46,351 nucleotides of DNA from Candidatus Thermoflexus japonica (GCA_002898735.1 BEHY01000015.1:1-46351); one strand, 5' to 3'. Positions 9,033-19,109 are shown, counted from the first letter of the stretch. Notes: generated by a model not told the origin, from the sequence alone. Made by a program: numbers and translations.

Positions 9033-9061
9033 AGCATACTGCAAGCCCATGCCGTGGTCAA
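9033..9061 (-). promoter_or_regulatory. sigma-70-type promoter for the PEP-synthase-like gene
   Basis: On the minus strand TTGACC (9056-9061) and TATGCT (9033-9038) are separated by exactly 17 bases. Transcription would start near 9026, leaving a leader of about 28 nt to the ATG at 8998. This argues against the upstream in-frame starts at 9037 and 9100. Confidence 0.6.
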
Positions 9062-9100
9062 AAATTCCTGGCTCTCCGGGATCTTCCGCGGCGCCCTCAT

Positions 9101-10610
<1,510 letters not shown>

Positions 10611-10643
10611 GGATCTCTCATCGTGGAATCCGGAGCGTTGCGA

Positions 10644-11270
10644 ATGAACCGCCTCGGCCTCCTGGGAGGAACCTTCGACCCGCCCCACTACGGACATCTG
10701 GTGCTGGCGGAACAGGCCCGCATCCAGCTGGGTCTGGACCGGGTGCTGTTTATCCCGGCAGCGCAACCTCCCCACAAGCCGGTCGCGGAGGTCACGCCGA
10801 TTGAGCATCGTCTGAACATGCTGGCGCTGGCCATTGCGGGCAATCCGTTTTTCGAGATCTCCCGGGCCGACATCGATCGCCCGGGCCCTCACTACACCGT
10901 CGATCTGCTGGTCCACCTGCGAACGGCCTATCCGGAAGCGGAGTTCTTCTTTCTGATGGGATCCGATTCGCTGGTGGATCTCCCCCGGTGGCGGGAGCCC
11001 CACCGTCTGATCCAGATGACCTGGCTGGCGGTGATGCCCCGACCCGGATATGTGGTTCATATGCCCCTTCTGGAACAGGCATTGCCGGGGATCAGCAAAC
11101 GGCTGGTCTGGCTGGATGCGCCGTTTCTGGACATCGCTTCCCATGATCTGCGACGGCGCGTGAAAAGCGGCGGCTCGATTCGATATCTGGTCCCCCCCGA
11201 GGTGGAGTCCTATATCTACACCCACGGCCTGTATCGCAACGCGGCCGCTCTCTCGCCAGAGAACCCATGA
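10644..11270 (+). CDS. nadD: nicotinate-nucleotide adenylyltransferase
   Basis: Cytosolic enzyme (208 aa) that adenylates nicotinate mononucleotide in NAD biosynthesis. The nucleotidyltransferase motif GLLGGTFDPPHYGHL is at the N-terminus; PHYTVDLLVHL and FLMGSDSLVDLPRWREP are typical of NadD. The usual second motif ISSTxIR is changed to IASHDLRRRV, followed by the normal SIRYLVPPEVESYI, so one Ser/Thr contact is replaced by His. The ATG at 10644 has GGAG eight bases upstream; a GTG at 10623 with AAGGA upstream is the alternative and adds seven residues. It sits directly after obg. Confidence 0.94.
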   Translation: MNRLGLLGGTFDPPHYGHLVLAEQARIQLGLDRVLFIPAAQPPHKPVAEVTPIEHRLNMLALAIAGNPFFEISRADIDRPGPHYTVDLLVHLRTAYPEAEFFFLMGSDSLVDLPRWREPHRLIQMTWLAVMPRPGYVVHMPLLEQALPGISKRLVWLDAPFLDIASHDLRRRVKSGGSIRYLVPPEVESYIYTHGLYRNAAALSPENP

Positions 11271-11317
11271 CTTCACCCGATTGGATCATGGCTTGATCCA
11301 CCCGGGGGACGTTCGGC

Positions 11318-12415
11318 GTGGCCCTCCAGGCTGTGGGGAACGGAGCGTTTGGCCTTCCCGATCTGCGCTCAACGGCGCAGGGCCAGATCCCAGATCTCAC
11401 ACCACGGATCCGAATCGTGATCCAGCTGATCGCTATCCAGATGCACTGGTCTCCGCAGGACGGGTCTTCCCCTGCGGCTTTCATTGCCCGCATGGATGGG
11501 CTGATGGCCCGCGCAGCAGAGCGGCTGGATCCGCGGGAGCCGGCGCTGGTGGCCTTCCCGGAGGATGTGGGCCTGCTGGCCGCGCTGGCGGTTCTCCCTC
11601 CCGGGCTTCGACATCAGCCCACAATGGCGAAGGCGATGGCCTTTGCGCTGCGCCAGCGGTTCCTCCCGGCCCTCTACCATCGGCTCCGCCATCGGGTGAG
11701 CTGGGCCCGTGCCCTGCTGCTGGCCATCCAGCCGCGACTTGTTCCGCTTTATCTGGGCACATTCTCCACCCTCGCCCGAAAATATCGCGTGGTTCTGGTC
11801 GCCGGCTCCGCCCCGCTGGCCGCCCTCCCCTACCCTTCCGGATCCCATCCGGAGACCCTGCGCCCCCGGGGACCCGCTGTCTATAACACCGCCGCGCTCT
11901 TCGGGCCGGACGGATCCCTGATCGGCCTTCAGCGGAAAGTCGCGCGGATCGATCTGGAAGGCCCCCAGGGCCTGGATCTAACCGCCGGATCCCTGGAGGA
12001 AACCCGGGTGTTCCCGACAGAGGCCGGCCGGGTGGGAATCGCGATCTGTCTGGATGCCTTTGCGCCGGAATCCCCGGTGCGGGAACGGCTGGCCCACCTG
12101 GGAGCCGAGATCCTGGTCCAGCCCTCCGCCAACCCGGGGCCCTGGACGCCGGAGCAGCAGGCGGACTGGCTTCGGGGGGCCTGGGCGGCGACCGTTCAGG
12201 AGGGACGCTTCGCTTATGCGATCAATCCCATGATGACGGGAACGCTCTTCGATCTGGCCTTTTACGGGCAATCCGCGCTGATCGCACGGGATGTGAATTT
12301 GGCGCCCGGGGATCGGGGGTATCGGGATATCGGCCCGCTGCCAGGCTTCCTCGCCGTCGCACAAAGGGACGATTCGGAAGAGATCCTGGTGGCCCGGGTG
12401 CCCTATCCTCCGTAA
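11318..12415 (+). CDS. carbon-nitrogen hydrolase (nitrilase superfamily)
   Basis: Predicted amidase-type enzyme of up to 365 aa. The Glu-Lys-Cys triad of the superfamily is visible: VAFPEDVGL (Glu, about residue 84), LQRKVARID (Lys, about 209) and GIAICLDAF (Cys, about 247). A stretch of roughly 70 residues between the Glu and Lys strands (LRHQPTMAKAMAFALRQR onward) is longer than in typical small nitrilases. The GTG at 11318 is the longest start; the first beta strand (VIQLIAIQMHW) begins near residue 34, so a GTG at 11417 is a realistic alternative. Substrate cannot be told. A role in nitrogen scavenging or metabolite repair would be guesswork. Confidence 0.85.
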   Translation: MALQAVGNGAFGLPDLRSTAQGQIPDLTPRIRIVIQLIAIQMHWSPQDGSSPAAFIARMDGLMARAAERLDPREPALVAFPEDVGLLAALAVLPPGLRHQPTMAKAMAFALRQRFLPALYHRLRHRVSWARALLLAIQPRLVPLYLGTFSTLARKYRVVLVAGSAPLAALPYPSGSHPETLRPRGPAVYNTAALFGPDGSLIGLQRKVARIDLEGPQGLDLTAGSLEETRVFPTEAGRVGIAICLDAFAPESPVRERLAHLGAEILVQPSANPGPWTPEQQADWLRGAWAATVQEGRFAYAINPMMTGTLFDLAFYGQSALIARDVNLAPGDRGYRDIGPLPGFLAVAQRDDSEEILVARVPYPP

Positions 12416-12431
12416 GCAGGAGTTACAATGG

Positions 12432-12452
12432 TTTGAGGGCCGCCGCCTCAAA
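12432..12452 (+). other. small hairpin in the leader of the radical SAM gene
   Basis: TTTGAGG (12432-12438) pairs with CCTCAAA around a seven-base loop. A TACAAT box lies just upstream at 12424-12429, so the hairpin would sit at the 5' end of a transcript started there. There is no T-run after it. Confidence 0.35.
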
Positions 12453-12471
12453 AGCCCTTCGGAGGAGGCTC

Positions 12472-12522
12472 ATGGTGTCACCCCTGATAAAGATTGGGGA
12501 ATGGAGGGAGCGGGGCAGGTAG
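12472..12522 (+). CDS. possible 16-residue upstream ORF (MVSPLIKIGEWRERGR)
   Basis: A short frame with an unusually strong ribosome binding site (CGGAGGAGGCTC before the ATG) ends 54 bases before the radical SAM start and is in the same frame. It could be a leader peptide, or the remains of an older start broken by the TAG at 12520. Three arginines and a tryptophan are present, but I see no terminator between it and the gene, so an attenuator is not supported. Confidence 0.25.
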   Translation: MVSPLIKIGEWRERGR

Positions 12523-12576
12523 CTCCGCTGTCCGCTCCATGGCCTGAAACCCTATTCGGCAAGCCTGGGAAGCGCC

Positions 12577-13833
12577 ATGATGCGTCTGGAAACAGCGGAA
12601 GGCCCGATTACGCTGAACCTGCAGCGGGGCGCGTTCTCCCTTCACCTTTACGGGCGGGAGGTCCTCGCTTATGACCGGGCCGGCCGACTCTGGAGCGCCA
12701 CCATCGGGGAGATCACCTATCGCCGGGGGCTGGATAACCGTATCCAGGCGATCCAGACGACCCCCGATGGGATCCGACGCTGGTGGCTGAAGCGGGAGGA
12801 AATCCGGCAACTGGAAGATCAACTCGCCAGCCAGCTTCAAGCCCTCGAACATCTCCTTTCCCGGGGCTCATTCCGATGGATTACCCCTCCCGCAGACGAG
12901 CGGATATGGCAGGATGCCCTCTCGCTCCTCCAGCGGGCTTCCCGGATGGATTTCGAGGCCCTGGAGGCGGATGCCCGGCGATTTGCAGAAGTCTACGCAC
13001 CGATTGGGATCCTCCCCCCGGATCAATATCTTTCATTAGTGGTCCAGGCCACAATCGGATGCCCGTTTAACACCTGCACTTTCTGCGGCTTTTACCGGAG
13101 CCTTCCCTTCCGGGTGCGATCGCCGGAGGAGTTTGAGGCCCATCTGAAGGCGATCCGGGAGTTCTTCGGCGATGGGTTATGGATGCGACGGACGATCTTC
13201 CTGGGCAGCGCCAATGCGCTGGCGATCCCCATGCCGCGCCTGGTGGCCCTCCTGGGGCGATTGAGGCAGATCTTTCCAGTGCGGGCGGACCGGGAGGGAG
13301 AGGGGTTCGCAGGGATTTATGCCTTCCTGGATGGCTTCACCGGGTTGAAGAAAACCGTTGCTGATTACGAACAGTTGCGCGCGCTTGGCCTGCGGCGGGT
13401 TTACATTGGCCTGGAGAGCGGGCATGAGCCGCTGCTAACGTTCCTGCGAAAACCAGCAACAGCCGAACAGATGATCGAGACGGTGCGGCGCCTGAAAGCC
13501 GCAGGCCTTCAGGTGGGCGTGATCGTGATGATCGGGGTCGGCGGGGATCGCTTCGCCGCAGGTCACGTCGAGGATACCCTGGCGGTCCTCCAGGCCATGC
13601 CGCTGGGCCAGGGAGATCTGGTTTATCTCTCAGACTTTGTGGAAATCCCGGGCACACCCTATCAAGCCCAGGCGGAGGCGCTGGGGATCCGCCCGCTCTC
13701 CCCGGCGGAGCGCCGGGCCCAGGCCGAAGCCATCCGCGCGGGCCTGCAGCGTGCAGGGGTGGGGGCGACCGGGCCGGCCGCCCCCACCTCGCCCCGGGTC
13801 GCCCCTTACGCCCTGGAGGCCTTCCTGTATTGA
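12577..13833 (+). CDS. radical SAM protein with CX4CX2C cluster motif
   Basis: Protein of 418 aa. The first 150 residues contain no motif I recognise and include a charged helical stretch (EEIRQLEDQLASQLQALEHLL). The radical SAM barrel begins at about 150. Its iron-sulfur motif is GCPFNTCTFCGFY, with cysteines spaced CX4CX2C rather than the canonical CX3CX2C; this spacing occurs in a known subset of radical SAM proteins. RRVYIGLESGHEPLLTFLRKP and LKAAGLQVGVIVMIGVGG are the usual SAM-binding and barrel segments. There is no B12-binding or TRAM domain. The ATG at 12577 has only a weak GGGAAG upstream. Reaction unknown. Confidence 0.85.
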   Translation: MMRLETAEGPITLNLQRGAFSLHLYGREVLAYDRAGRLWSATIGEITYRRGLDNRIQAIQTTPDGIRRWWLKREEIRQLEDQLASQLQALEHLLSRGSFRWITPPADERIWQDALSLLQRASRMDFEALEADARRFAEVYAPIGILPPDQYLSLVVQATIGCPFNTCTFCGFYRSLPFRVRSPEEFEAHLKAIREFFGDGLWMRRTIFLGSANALAIPMPRLVALLGRLRQIFPVRADREGEGFAGIYAFLDGFTGLKKTVADYEQLRALGLRRVYIGLESGHEPLLTFLRKPATAEQMIETVRRLKAAGLQVGVIVMIGVGGDRFAAGHVEDTLAVLQAMPLGQGDLVYLSDFVEIPGTPYQAQAEALGIRPLSPAERRAQAEAIRAGLQRAGVGATGPAAPTSPRVAPYALEAFLY

Positions 13834-13861
13834 TGTATTGATCTTCGGGGAGATCGCCCCC

Positions 13862-13899
13862 TGGGCCTGGGGGCTACCCCCAGCGGCCCCCCAGGCCCA
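13862..13899. repeat. strong 12-bp inverted repeat between convergent genes
   Basis: TGGGCCTGGGGG (13862-13873) is perfectly complementary to CCCCCAGGCCCA (13888-13899), with a 14-base loop. It lies between the stops of the radical SAM gene and argG. A smaller GATCT/AGATC hairpin precedes it at 13840-13855. Neither strand has a T-run after the stem, so it may block 3' exonucleases or polymerase without being a textbook terminator. Confidence 0.55.
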
Positions 13900-13926
13900 T
13901 CGCCTCTCAGGACCGAACCGACAGGA

Positions 13927-15159
13927 TTAATCCCGCTCCTCAGGGGCGCGGGGTTCCCCACGCAGGCCCCGACTGACCAAACCGTGGACCTTGAGGGGCA
14001 GCCCGAACAGCCGGATGAAGCCCGCCGCATCCTTGTGATCGTAAGCCCCTACCGTATCGAAAGAGACAATGTCCTCCCGGTAGAGGCTGTAAGGCGAGCG
14101 CCGGCCCACCACGAAGACGTTCCCCTTATACAGCTTGAGCCGCACCTCTCCGGTGACATTGCGCATCACCGTCCTCACGAAGGCATCCATCGCCTCCCGC
14201 AGCGGGCTGAACCACCAGCCATAGTAGACCAGCTCCGCATACCGCAGCGCCAGGCCCTGCTTGAAATGCATGGTCTCGCGATCCAGACACAGCGTCTCCA
14301 GCGCCCGCAGCGCTTCCACCAGGATGGTGCCCCCTGGCGTCTCGTAGACCCCGCGGGACTTCATCCCCACCAGCCGGTTCTCCACCAGATCCACCCGGCC
14401 GATGCCATGCTTCGCGCCCAGCGCATTGAGGGCCTCCATCAGGGGAACCAGCCCCATCGGCTGGCCGTTCAGCGCGACGGGGACCCCCCGCTCGAACGCC
14501 AGGGTGATGGTCTCCGGAGTCTCCGGCGCCCTGGTGGGATCCACGGTCCACAGATAGACATCCTCCTCGGGCTCCCAATCGGGATCCTCCAGCGGTCCGC
14601 CCTCGTGGGAGACATGCCAGAGGTTTCGATCGCGGCTGTAGCGACTGCTGCTCCACTCGATGGGGACGCCGTGAGCCCGGGCGTATTCGTAAGCCTCCCG
14701 GCGGGAGGTGATCGACCACTCCCGCCATGGGGCGATCACCCGCAGATGGGGCGCCAGGGCCTGATAGGCCAGCTCGAAGCGGACCTGGTCGTTCCCCTTC
14801 CCGGTCGCCCCGTGGGCCACCGCGTCGGCCCCTTCCTGGAGGGCGATCTCCACCTGATGCCTGGCGATCAGGGGGCGCGCCATCGCCGTCCCCAGCAGGT
14901 ATTTGCCCTCGTAGACGGCGCCGGCCTGCACGGTGGGCAGCACGTAATCCCGCAGGAACTCCTCCCGCAGGTCACGGATGATCACCTTCGAAGCCCCGCC
15001 GGCATAGGCCCGCTCCTCGATCCCCTTCATTTCCTCCGCCCCCTGGCCGATATCCGCGCAGAAGGCGATCACCTCGCACCCATAGGTCTCCCGCAGCCAC
15101 GGGATGATGGTGGAGGTGTCCAGACCGCCGGAATATGCCAGAACCACCTTGCGTACCAT
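13927..15159 (-). CDS. argG: argininosuccinate synthase
   Basis: Joins citrulline and aspartate with ATP to give argininosuccinate, the penultimate step to arginine; cytosolic, usually a tetramer; 410 aa, normal length. The PP-motif KVVLAYSGGLDTS is at the N-terminus. GATGKGNDQVRFE, EWSSSRYSRDRNLWHVSHEGG and the C-terminal GKSRGVYETPGGT-like block (MKSRGVYETPGGTILVEA) are diagnostic. The start at 15159 follows AGGAGGTGGAA. It is last in the minus-strand arginine cluster, about 200 bp after the GNAT gene, so it may have its own promoter as well as read-through from argC. Confidence 0.97.
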   Translation of the reverse strand: MVRKVVLAYSGGLDTSTIIPWLRETYGCEVIAFCADIGQGAEEMKGIEERAYAGGASKVIIRDLREEFLRDYVLPTVQAGAVYEGKYLLGTAMARPLIARHQVEIALQEGADAVAHGATGKGNDQVRFELAYQALAPHLRVIAPWREWSITSRREAYEYARAHGVPIEWSSSRYSRDRNLWHVSHEGGPLEDPDWEPEEDVYLWTVDPTRAPETPETITLAFERGVPVALNGQPMGLVPLMEALNALGAKHGIGRVDLVENRLVGMKSRGVYETPGGTILVEALRALETLCLDRETMHFKQGLALRYAELVYYGWWFSPLREAMDAFVRTVMRNVTGEVRLKLYKGNVFVVGRRSPYSLYREDIVSFDTVGAYDHKDAAGFIRLFGLPLKVHGLVSRGLRGEPRAPEERD

Positions 15160-15250
15160 TTCCACCTCCTGCTCCTGGAATGAGAACTTCCGGTGTGGGC
15201 AGGTCGCCAGAGGCTGCCTCACTCCACGATCCATTCGCTTTGGGATGCGC

Positions 15251-15272
15251 GGAGCGCCTTCGGCACCCCATC
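15251..15272. repeat. degenerate GCGCC-TTC-GGC hairpin upstream of argG
   Basis: GGAGCGCC-ttc-GGCACCCC forms an imperfect stem (two mismatches) that can extend through GAT/ATC pairs outside it. It has the same core and loop as the hairpins at 32900 and 33521, but is poorly preserved. Confidence 0.3.
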
Positions 15273-15361
15273 GCCCCCAAACCCCCGGCCCAGCGGGTAA
15301 CTACCCCCTCATCCTTCCCCGGGAGAGGAAGGAGGCGTTACACCGGCGATGTAATTCCGGT

Positions 15362-15817
15362 TCATTCCACCGACAGCATCACCGCGACCTCATCGCACCG
15401 TTCCCGGAGTGGACAATGCATGCAATCCCGCCACACCTTCTCCGGGAAGCGGTCGCGCTCGGCGACGGTGAAGCCGAGACGCTCGAAGAAGGGAACCGCC
15501 CGGGTGAGGGCGAACACGGTGCGCGCGCCCGCAGATCGCGCCCGCTCCACCAGCGCCCGCACAACGGCTCCACCCACCCCATTGCCCTGATAGGCTTCAT
15601 CCACGGCCAGGGAACGGATCTCCACCAGCGTGGGGGACATCCACACCAGCGAACCGCAGCCCACGATCCGGCCCCCGATCTCCGCCACCACCCAGTCCTG
15701 GAGCGTGGCGGCGATCTCCTCCGCGCTCCGTGGGAGGAGCCATCCCCGCCGGGCATAATCGTTCACCAGGGCGTGGAGGATCGGGATATCTTCCGGATGG
15801 GCAGGCCGGATCCGCAT
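15362..15817 (-). CDS. GNAT N-acetyltransferase, short ArgA type
   Basis: Protein of 151 aa with a complete GNAT fold: IRPAHPEDIPILHALVNDYA at the N-terminus, then the acetyl-CoA loop LAVDEAYQGNGVGGAVV near residues 69-86, then ERLGFTVAERDRFPEKVW. The C-terminal DCMHCPLRERCDEVAVML with three cysteines is shared with short, single-domain N-acetylglutamate synthases. Position between argD and argG in an arginine cluster supports acetylation of glutamate, the first committed step. AGGAGG lies upstream of the ATG. The assignment as ArgA is inference from motif and context; protein or other small-molecule acetylation is possible. Confidence 0.8.
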   Translation of the reverse strand: MRIRPAHPEDIPILHALVNDYARRGWLLPRSAEEIAATLQDWVVAEIGGRIVGCGSLVWMSPTLVEIRSLAVDEAYQGNGVGGAVVRALVERARSAGARTVFALTRAVPFFERLGFTVAERDRFPEKVWRDCMHCPLRERCDEVAVMLSVE

Positions 15818-15931
15818 CGGATTTCCCCTCCTTTCCCAGCTTCCGCCTTGCAGTAGACATCGCCGTTTTCTACCCCACCCTCCTTTTCAGCGCTTCGGAG
15901 GCAGGGAGGGGGAGAAAACCGGAAGGCCCTG

Positions 15932-17122
15932 CTATCCCTGACAGGCCGCCATCGCCTCCTGGAGGATCGCGACGGCCTCGTCGATGTGGGATTTCCCGAC
16001 AATCAGCGGAGGAACCATCCGCACGACATGGTCGCCGGCCGTGGTGAGGAGCAGCCCCCGCTCCAGGGCGGCCATCGCAACGGCCCGCGCGTCCCCCTCG
16101 ATCTCGATCCCCACCAGCAGGCCCCGGCCCCGGATCTCCTTCACGCCCGGGAGCTCCGCCGCATGCAGGCGTTCCATCAGATAGGCGCCGGCCTCTCGCA
16201 CGTGGGCCAGGAAAGCCGGATCGCGCAGGCGCTGGAAGACATGAAGGGCCACCGCGCTCACCAGCGGTCCGCCAGCGAACGTGCTGCCGTGGTCGCCCGG
16301 CTGCAGGGCGGCCGCCACCTTTTCCTTCATCAACACCGCGCCGATGGGCAGCCCGTTCGCCAGGGGCTTGGCCACCGTCAGCAAATCCGGCTCCACCCCA
16401 TACGCCTCATATGCCCACAGCGTCCCCGTGCGCCCCAGGCCGCACTGCACCTCATCGAAAATCAGCAGCGCCCCGGTTTCGTTGCACCGCTCCCGCAGGG
16501 CATGCAGGAACTCCGGCGAAGCGATGTGCACGCCCCCCTCCCCCTGGATCGGCTCCACGATCACCGCACAGGTTTCTTCTGTGATCGCCGCCCGGGCCGC
16601 CTCCACATCGTTGAAGGGGGCGAAGGTCACGCCGGGGATCAGAGGGGCAAAGGGTTCGCGGTAGGCAGGCTTCTCGGTGACCGAGAGGGCGCCCATGGTG
16701 CGGCCGTGGAAGCTGTGGGTGAAGGCGACGAAGCCGATCTTGTGGTCATCGAAATGCGTTCGAGCGAACTTCCGGGCGAACTTGAGGGCCGCCTCCACCG
16801 CCTCGGTGCCGGAGTTGCAGAAGAAGACGCGGTCGGCGAAGCTGTGGGCGACCAGGGCCTCCGCCAGGCGCAGATGAGGCTCGGTATGATAGAGATTGCT
16901 GAGATGGACCAGCCGTCGGGCTTGCCCGGCGATCACCTGCGCCACCCCTGGATCCGCGTGGCCCAGCGCGCACACGGCGATCCCGGCCACGAAATCCAGA
17001 TATCGCCGGCCGGCCGTGTCATAGACATACACCCCCTCGCCGTGGGTGAAGACGATGGGCGGCCGCCGATAGGTCGGCGCCAGCACCCGTTCCGCGAGCG
17101 TCACCAGCGCCTCCGCATCCAT
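15932..17122 (-). CDS. argD: acetylornithine aminotransferase
   Basis: PLP enzyme (396 aa) that transfers the amino group from glutamate to N-acetylglutamate semialdehyde. Class III aminotransferase features: YLDFVAGIAVCALGHADP near the N-terminus, FFCNSGTEAVEAALK, SFHGRTMGALSVT, VIVEPIQGEGGV, LIFDEVQCGLGRTG, and the PLP lysine in TVAKPLANGLPIGAV. Start chosen at 17122 with GCAGGAGGGATAAGC upstream; a longer frame reaching into argB has no such site. Only four bases separate it from the argB stop, so it is translated from the same message. Some members also accept succinyl-diaminopimelate or succinylornithine. Confidence 0.95.
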   Translation of the reverse strand: MDAEALVTLAERVLAPTYRRPPIVFTHGEGVYVYDTAGRRYLDFVAGIAVCALGHADPGVAQVIAGQARRLVHLSNLYHTEPHLRLAEALVAHSFADRVFFCNSGTEAVEAALKFARKFARTHFDDHKIGFVAFTHSFHGRTMGALSVTEKPAYREPFAPLIPGVTFAPFNDVEAARAAITEETCAVIVEPIQGEGGVHIASPEFLHALRERCNETGALLIFDEVQCGLGRTGTLWAYEAYGVEPDLLTVAKPLANGLPIGAVLMKEKVAAALQPGDHGSTFAGGPLVSAVALHVFQRLRDPAFLAHVREAGAYLMERLHAAELPGVKEIRGRGLLVGIEIEGDARAVAMAALERGLLLTTAGDHVVRMVPPLIVGKSHIDEAVAILQEAMAACQG

Positions 17123-17126
17123 ACGC

Positions 17127-17855
17127 TTATCCCTCCTGCAGGATCTCGGTGCCTCCCTCTCGAAGGCCCGCCAGGTTGGTGATCCGCGCGCGGCGCACCC
17201 CGGCCGCAAGGGCCCCCAGCGCGGCGCGAACCTTGGGGATCATGCCGTCGCGGATGACCCCCGCTGCGATGAGGGCCTCAACCTCCCCGGCGCGGAGCGT
17301 GGATCGGATCGAGCCCCCTACCTGAACGCCTGGCACATCGGTGAGGAGAACGAGCTCATCGGCGGGAAGCGCCGCGGCGACCGCTGCGGCCATCTGGTCG
17401 GCGTTCACGTTGTAGAGCCCCTCCGGCCCCAGCCCGATCGGAGCGATCACCAGGAGGAGCCCCTCCGCGATCCAGCGCCGGAGGCGCTCGGCGTCCACCG
17501 CCACTGGCATTCCGACCCATCCCAGATGGGGCACAGGGCTCACGCGCACCAGACCCAGGTCCGCCCCGCACACCCCAAGGGCCGGGAGGCCCGCCCGGGC
17601 GAGGGCGGCCACCAGGGTTTTGTTGGTCAGCCCGGCCAGGGTCATCACAGCCAGCTCCAGGGTCTCATCATCGGTCACCCGCAATCCTTCGACATACCGG
17701 GGGGTGAGGCCGATTCGCTGCTGCCATGCGCTCACCGCCTTCCCCCCGCCATGGACCAGGATGGGCGGCGGCGAGAGCTCCTTCAGAGCAGCGATGAGGC
17801 CTTCCAGGAAGGCCGGTTGATCCAATTCGTGGCCTCCGATCTTGATCACCCGCAT
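17127..17855 (-). CDS. argB: acetylglutamate kinase
   Basis: Phosphorylates N-acetylglutamate in the second step of arginine synthesis; 242 aa, cytosolic. Amino acid kinase motifs: RVIKIGGHEL at the N-terminus, PPILVHGGGKAVSAW (substrate glycine loop), GLRVTDDETLELA, LYNVNADQMAAAVAAAL and LVLLTDVPGV. It is somewhat shorter than the roughly 300-residue enzymes that form arginine-inhibited hexamers, and the extra N-terminal helix used for that feedback is missing. This matches the idea that control is at the transcript level here, but that link is inference. It lies between argC (46 bp upstream) and argD. Confidence 0.94.
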   Translation of the reverse strand: MRVIKIGGHELDQPAFLEGLIAALKELSPPPILVHGGGKAVSAWQQRIGLTPRYVEGLRVTDDETLELAVMTLAGLTNKTLVAALARAGLPALGVCGADLGLVRVSPVPHLGWVGMPVAVDAERLRRWIAEGLLLVIAPIGLGPEGLYNVNADQMAAAVAAALPADELVLLTDVPGVQVGGSIRSTLRAGEVEALIAAGVIRDGMIPKVRAALGALAAGVRRARITNLAGLREGGTEILQEG

Positions 17856-17901
17856 GGCGCCTTTTCCCCGCAGAGAGCTCAGGAACCCCGGGCATGTTCC
17901 A

Positions 17902-18915
17902 TCATCGCAATCCGGCCGTCTCCTCCAGGCCGAACATCACATTGAGGTTCTGCACCGCCTGCCCGGCCGCCCCCTTGATCAGGTTGTCAATGGAGGCGGT
18001 CAGAATGACCAGGCCGGCCTCCGGCACGTCCGTCACGGAGAGCACACAGAGATTGGTGCCCACGCTGTGGCGCAGCGTCGCCAGGACCCCGGGCGGCAGC
18101 ACCTTCACAAAGGGCTCCCCGCCGTAGGACTCCACCAGCAGATCCCGAACCATCCCCGCGGTCCATCCGGGGGCCAGGGGAACGTAAATCGTAGCCAGGA
18201 TCCCCCGGGCCACCGGAAGCAATTGAGGGGAGAACACCAGCGGGCCCAGGGCGCCGTTGAAGGCGTGAAGCATCTGCTCGATCTCCGGCAGGTGCCGGTG
18301 CGCCCGGCCGATGTTGTAGGGGGAAAGGTTCTCGTCCACCTCCACGAAATGCGTCGTCAGAGAGGGTTTACGACCTGCTCCTGAAACCCCCGATTTGGCA
18401 TCCACAATGATCGGGCCGGGTCCGATGGCGCCCATCCGGGCGAGCGGGAGCAGGGCCAGCAGGGTGGCCGTAGGGTAGCAGCCAGGGTTGGCGATCAAAC
18501 GCGCGGAACGAATCGCTGGACGGTTCCACTCCGTCAGGCCGTAAACGGCCTCCCCCAGCAGATCCGGAGCCGGGTGCTCCTCCTTATACCAGCGGGCATA
18601 GACCCCGGGATCCTTCAGCCGGAAGTCCGCCGAGAGGTCGATCACACGGACCCCTGCGGCGAGGGCCTGGCGGGCGAGAGGGGCCGAGACGCCGTGGGGC
18701 AGCGCCAGGAACACCGCATCCACCCGATCCAGCGGCGCCTCGGCAAAGCTCACGATCGGGAAGTCCTCCGTCAGGGGGAACAGCTGCGCCAGGGAGCCCC
18801 CCGCCCCGCTTTCCGAAGCCGCGAAGACGATCTCCACCGCCGGGTGCCGCCGCAGCAACCGGAAGACCTCAAACCCGGCGTATCCGCTCACCCCATAGAT
18901 CCCCACGCGAATCAT
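17902..18915 (-). CDS. argC: N-acetyl-gamma-glutamyl-phosphate reductase
   Basis: NADPH-dependent reductase (337 aa) for the third step of arginine synthesis. Rossmann motif VGIYGVSGYAGFEVFRLL, VFLALPHGVSAP, VIDLSADFRLKD and the active-site Cys146 in LIANPGCYPTATLLAL identify it; KSGVSGAGRKP and AHRHLPEIEQ are typical. Of two close ATG codons, 18915 was chosen because GGAGG is seven bases upstream; the ATG at 18921 would leave almost no spacing. It is the first gene of the arg cluster and is preceded by a leader of about 340 nt with promoter, Arg-rich ORF and intrinsic terminator, so its expression is probably controlled by attenuation. Confidence 0.96.
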   Translation of the reverse strand: MIRVGIYGVSGYAGFEVFRLLRRHPAVEIVFAASESGAGGSLAQLFPLTEDFPIVSFAEAPLDRVDAVFLALPHGVSAPLARQALAAGVRVIDLSADFRLKDPGVYARWYKEEHPAPDLLGEAVYGLTEWNRPAIRSARLIANPGCYPTATLLALLPLARMGAIGPGPIIVDAKSGVSGAGRKPSLTTHFVEVDENLSPYNIGRAHRHLPEIEQMLHAFNGALGPLVFSPQLLPVARGILATIYVPLAPGWTAGMVRDLLVESYGGEPFVKVLPPGVLATLRHSVGTNLCVLSVTDVPEAGLVILTASIDNLIKGAAGQAVQNLNVMFGLEETAGLR

Positions 18916-19069
18916 CACCATCCCTCCGGAGAAAGTCATGCAACTCCGGTCAGACCGGCTGGAACGGCACCGCTGGCCTCTTCCTGTGGGTTTTCCGGAA
19001 GAAGGGAAGAGGGGCCATCCCGCCTCCCCGAATGAGCGCCCAGCGGCGTAAGCGGCGTAATGGAAAATG

Positions 19070-19109
19070 GAATAAAAAACCCCCCCGGGCATCGGAGCCC
19101 GGGGGGGTT
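19070..19109 (-). terminator. intrinsic terminator inside the argC leader (attenuator)
   Basis: On the minus strand AACCCCCCCGGGC, a six-base loop TCCGAT and GCCCGGGGGGGTT form a perfect 13-bp hairpin (19078-19109), followed directly by TTTTATT. It lies about 145 nt downstream of the mapped promoter and 163 nt upstream of argC, so it would end transcription before the arg genes unless prevented from forming. Its loop and 3' arm can instead pair with 19169-19180. Confidence 0.88.

Noticed and set aside
8998..9100. Longer start of the PEP-synthase-like protein at 9100 or 9037
   Set aside because: The added residues overlie a TTGACC-17-TATGCT promoter and have no ribosome binding site.
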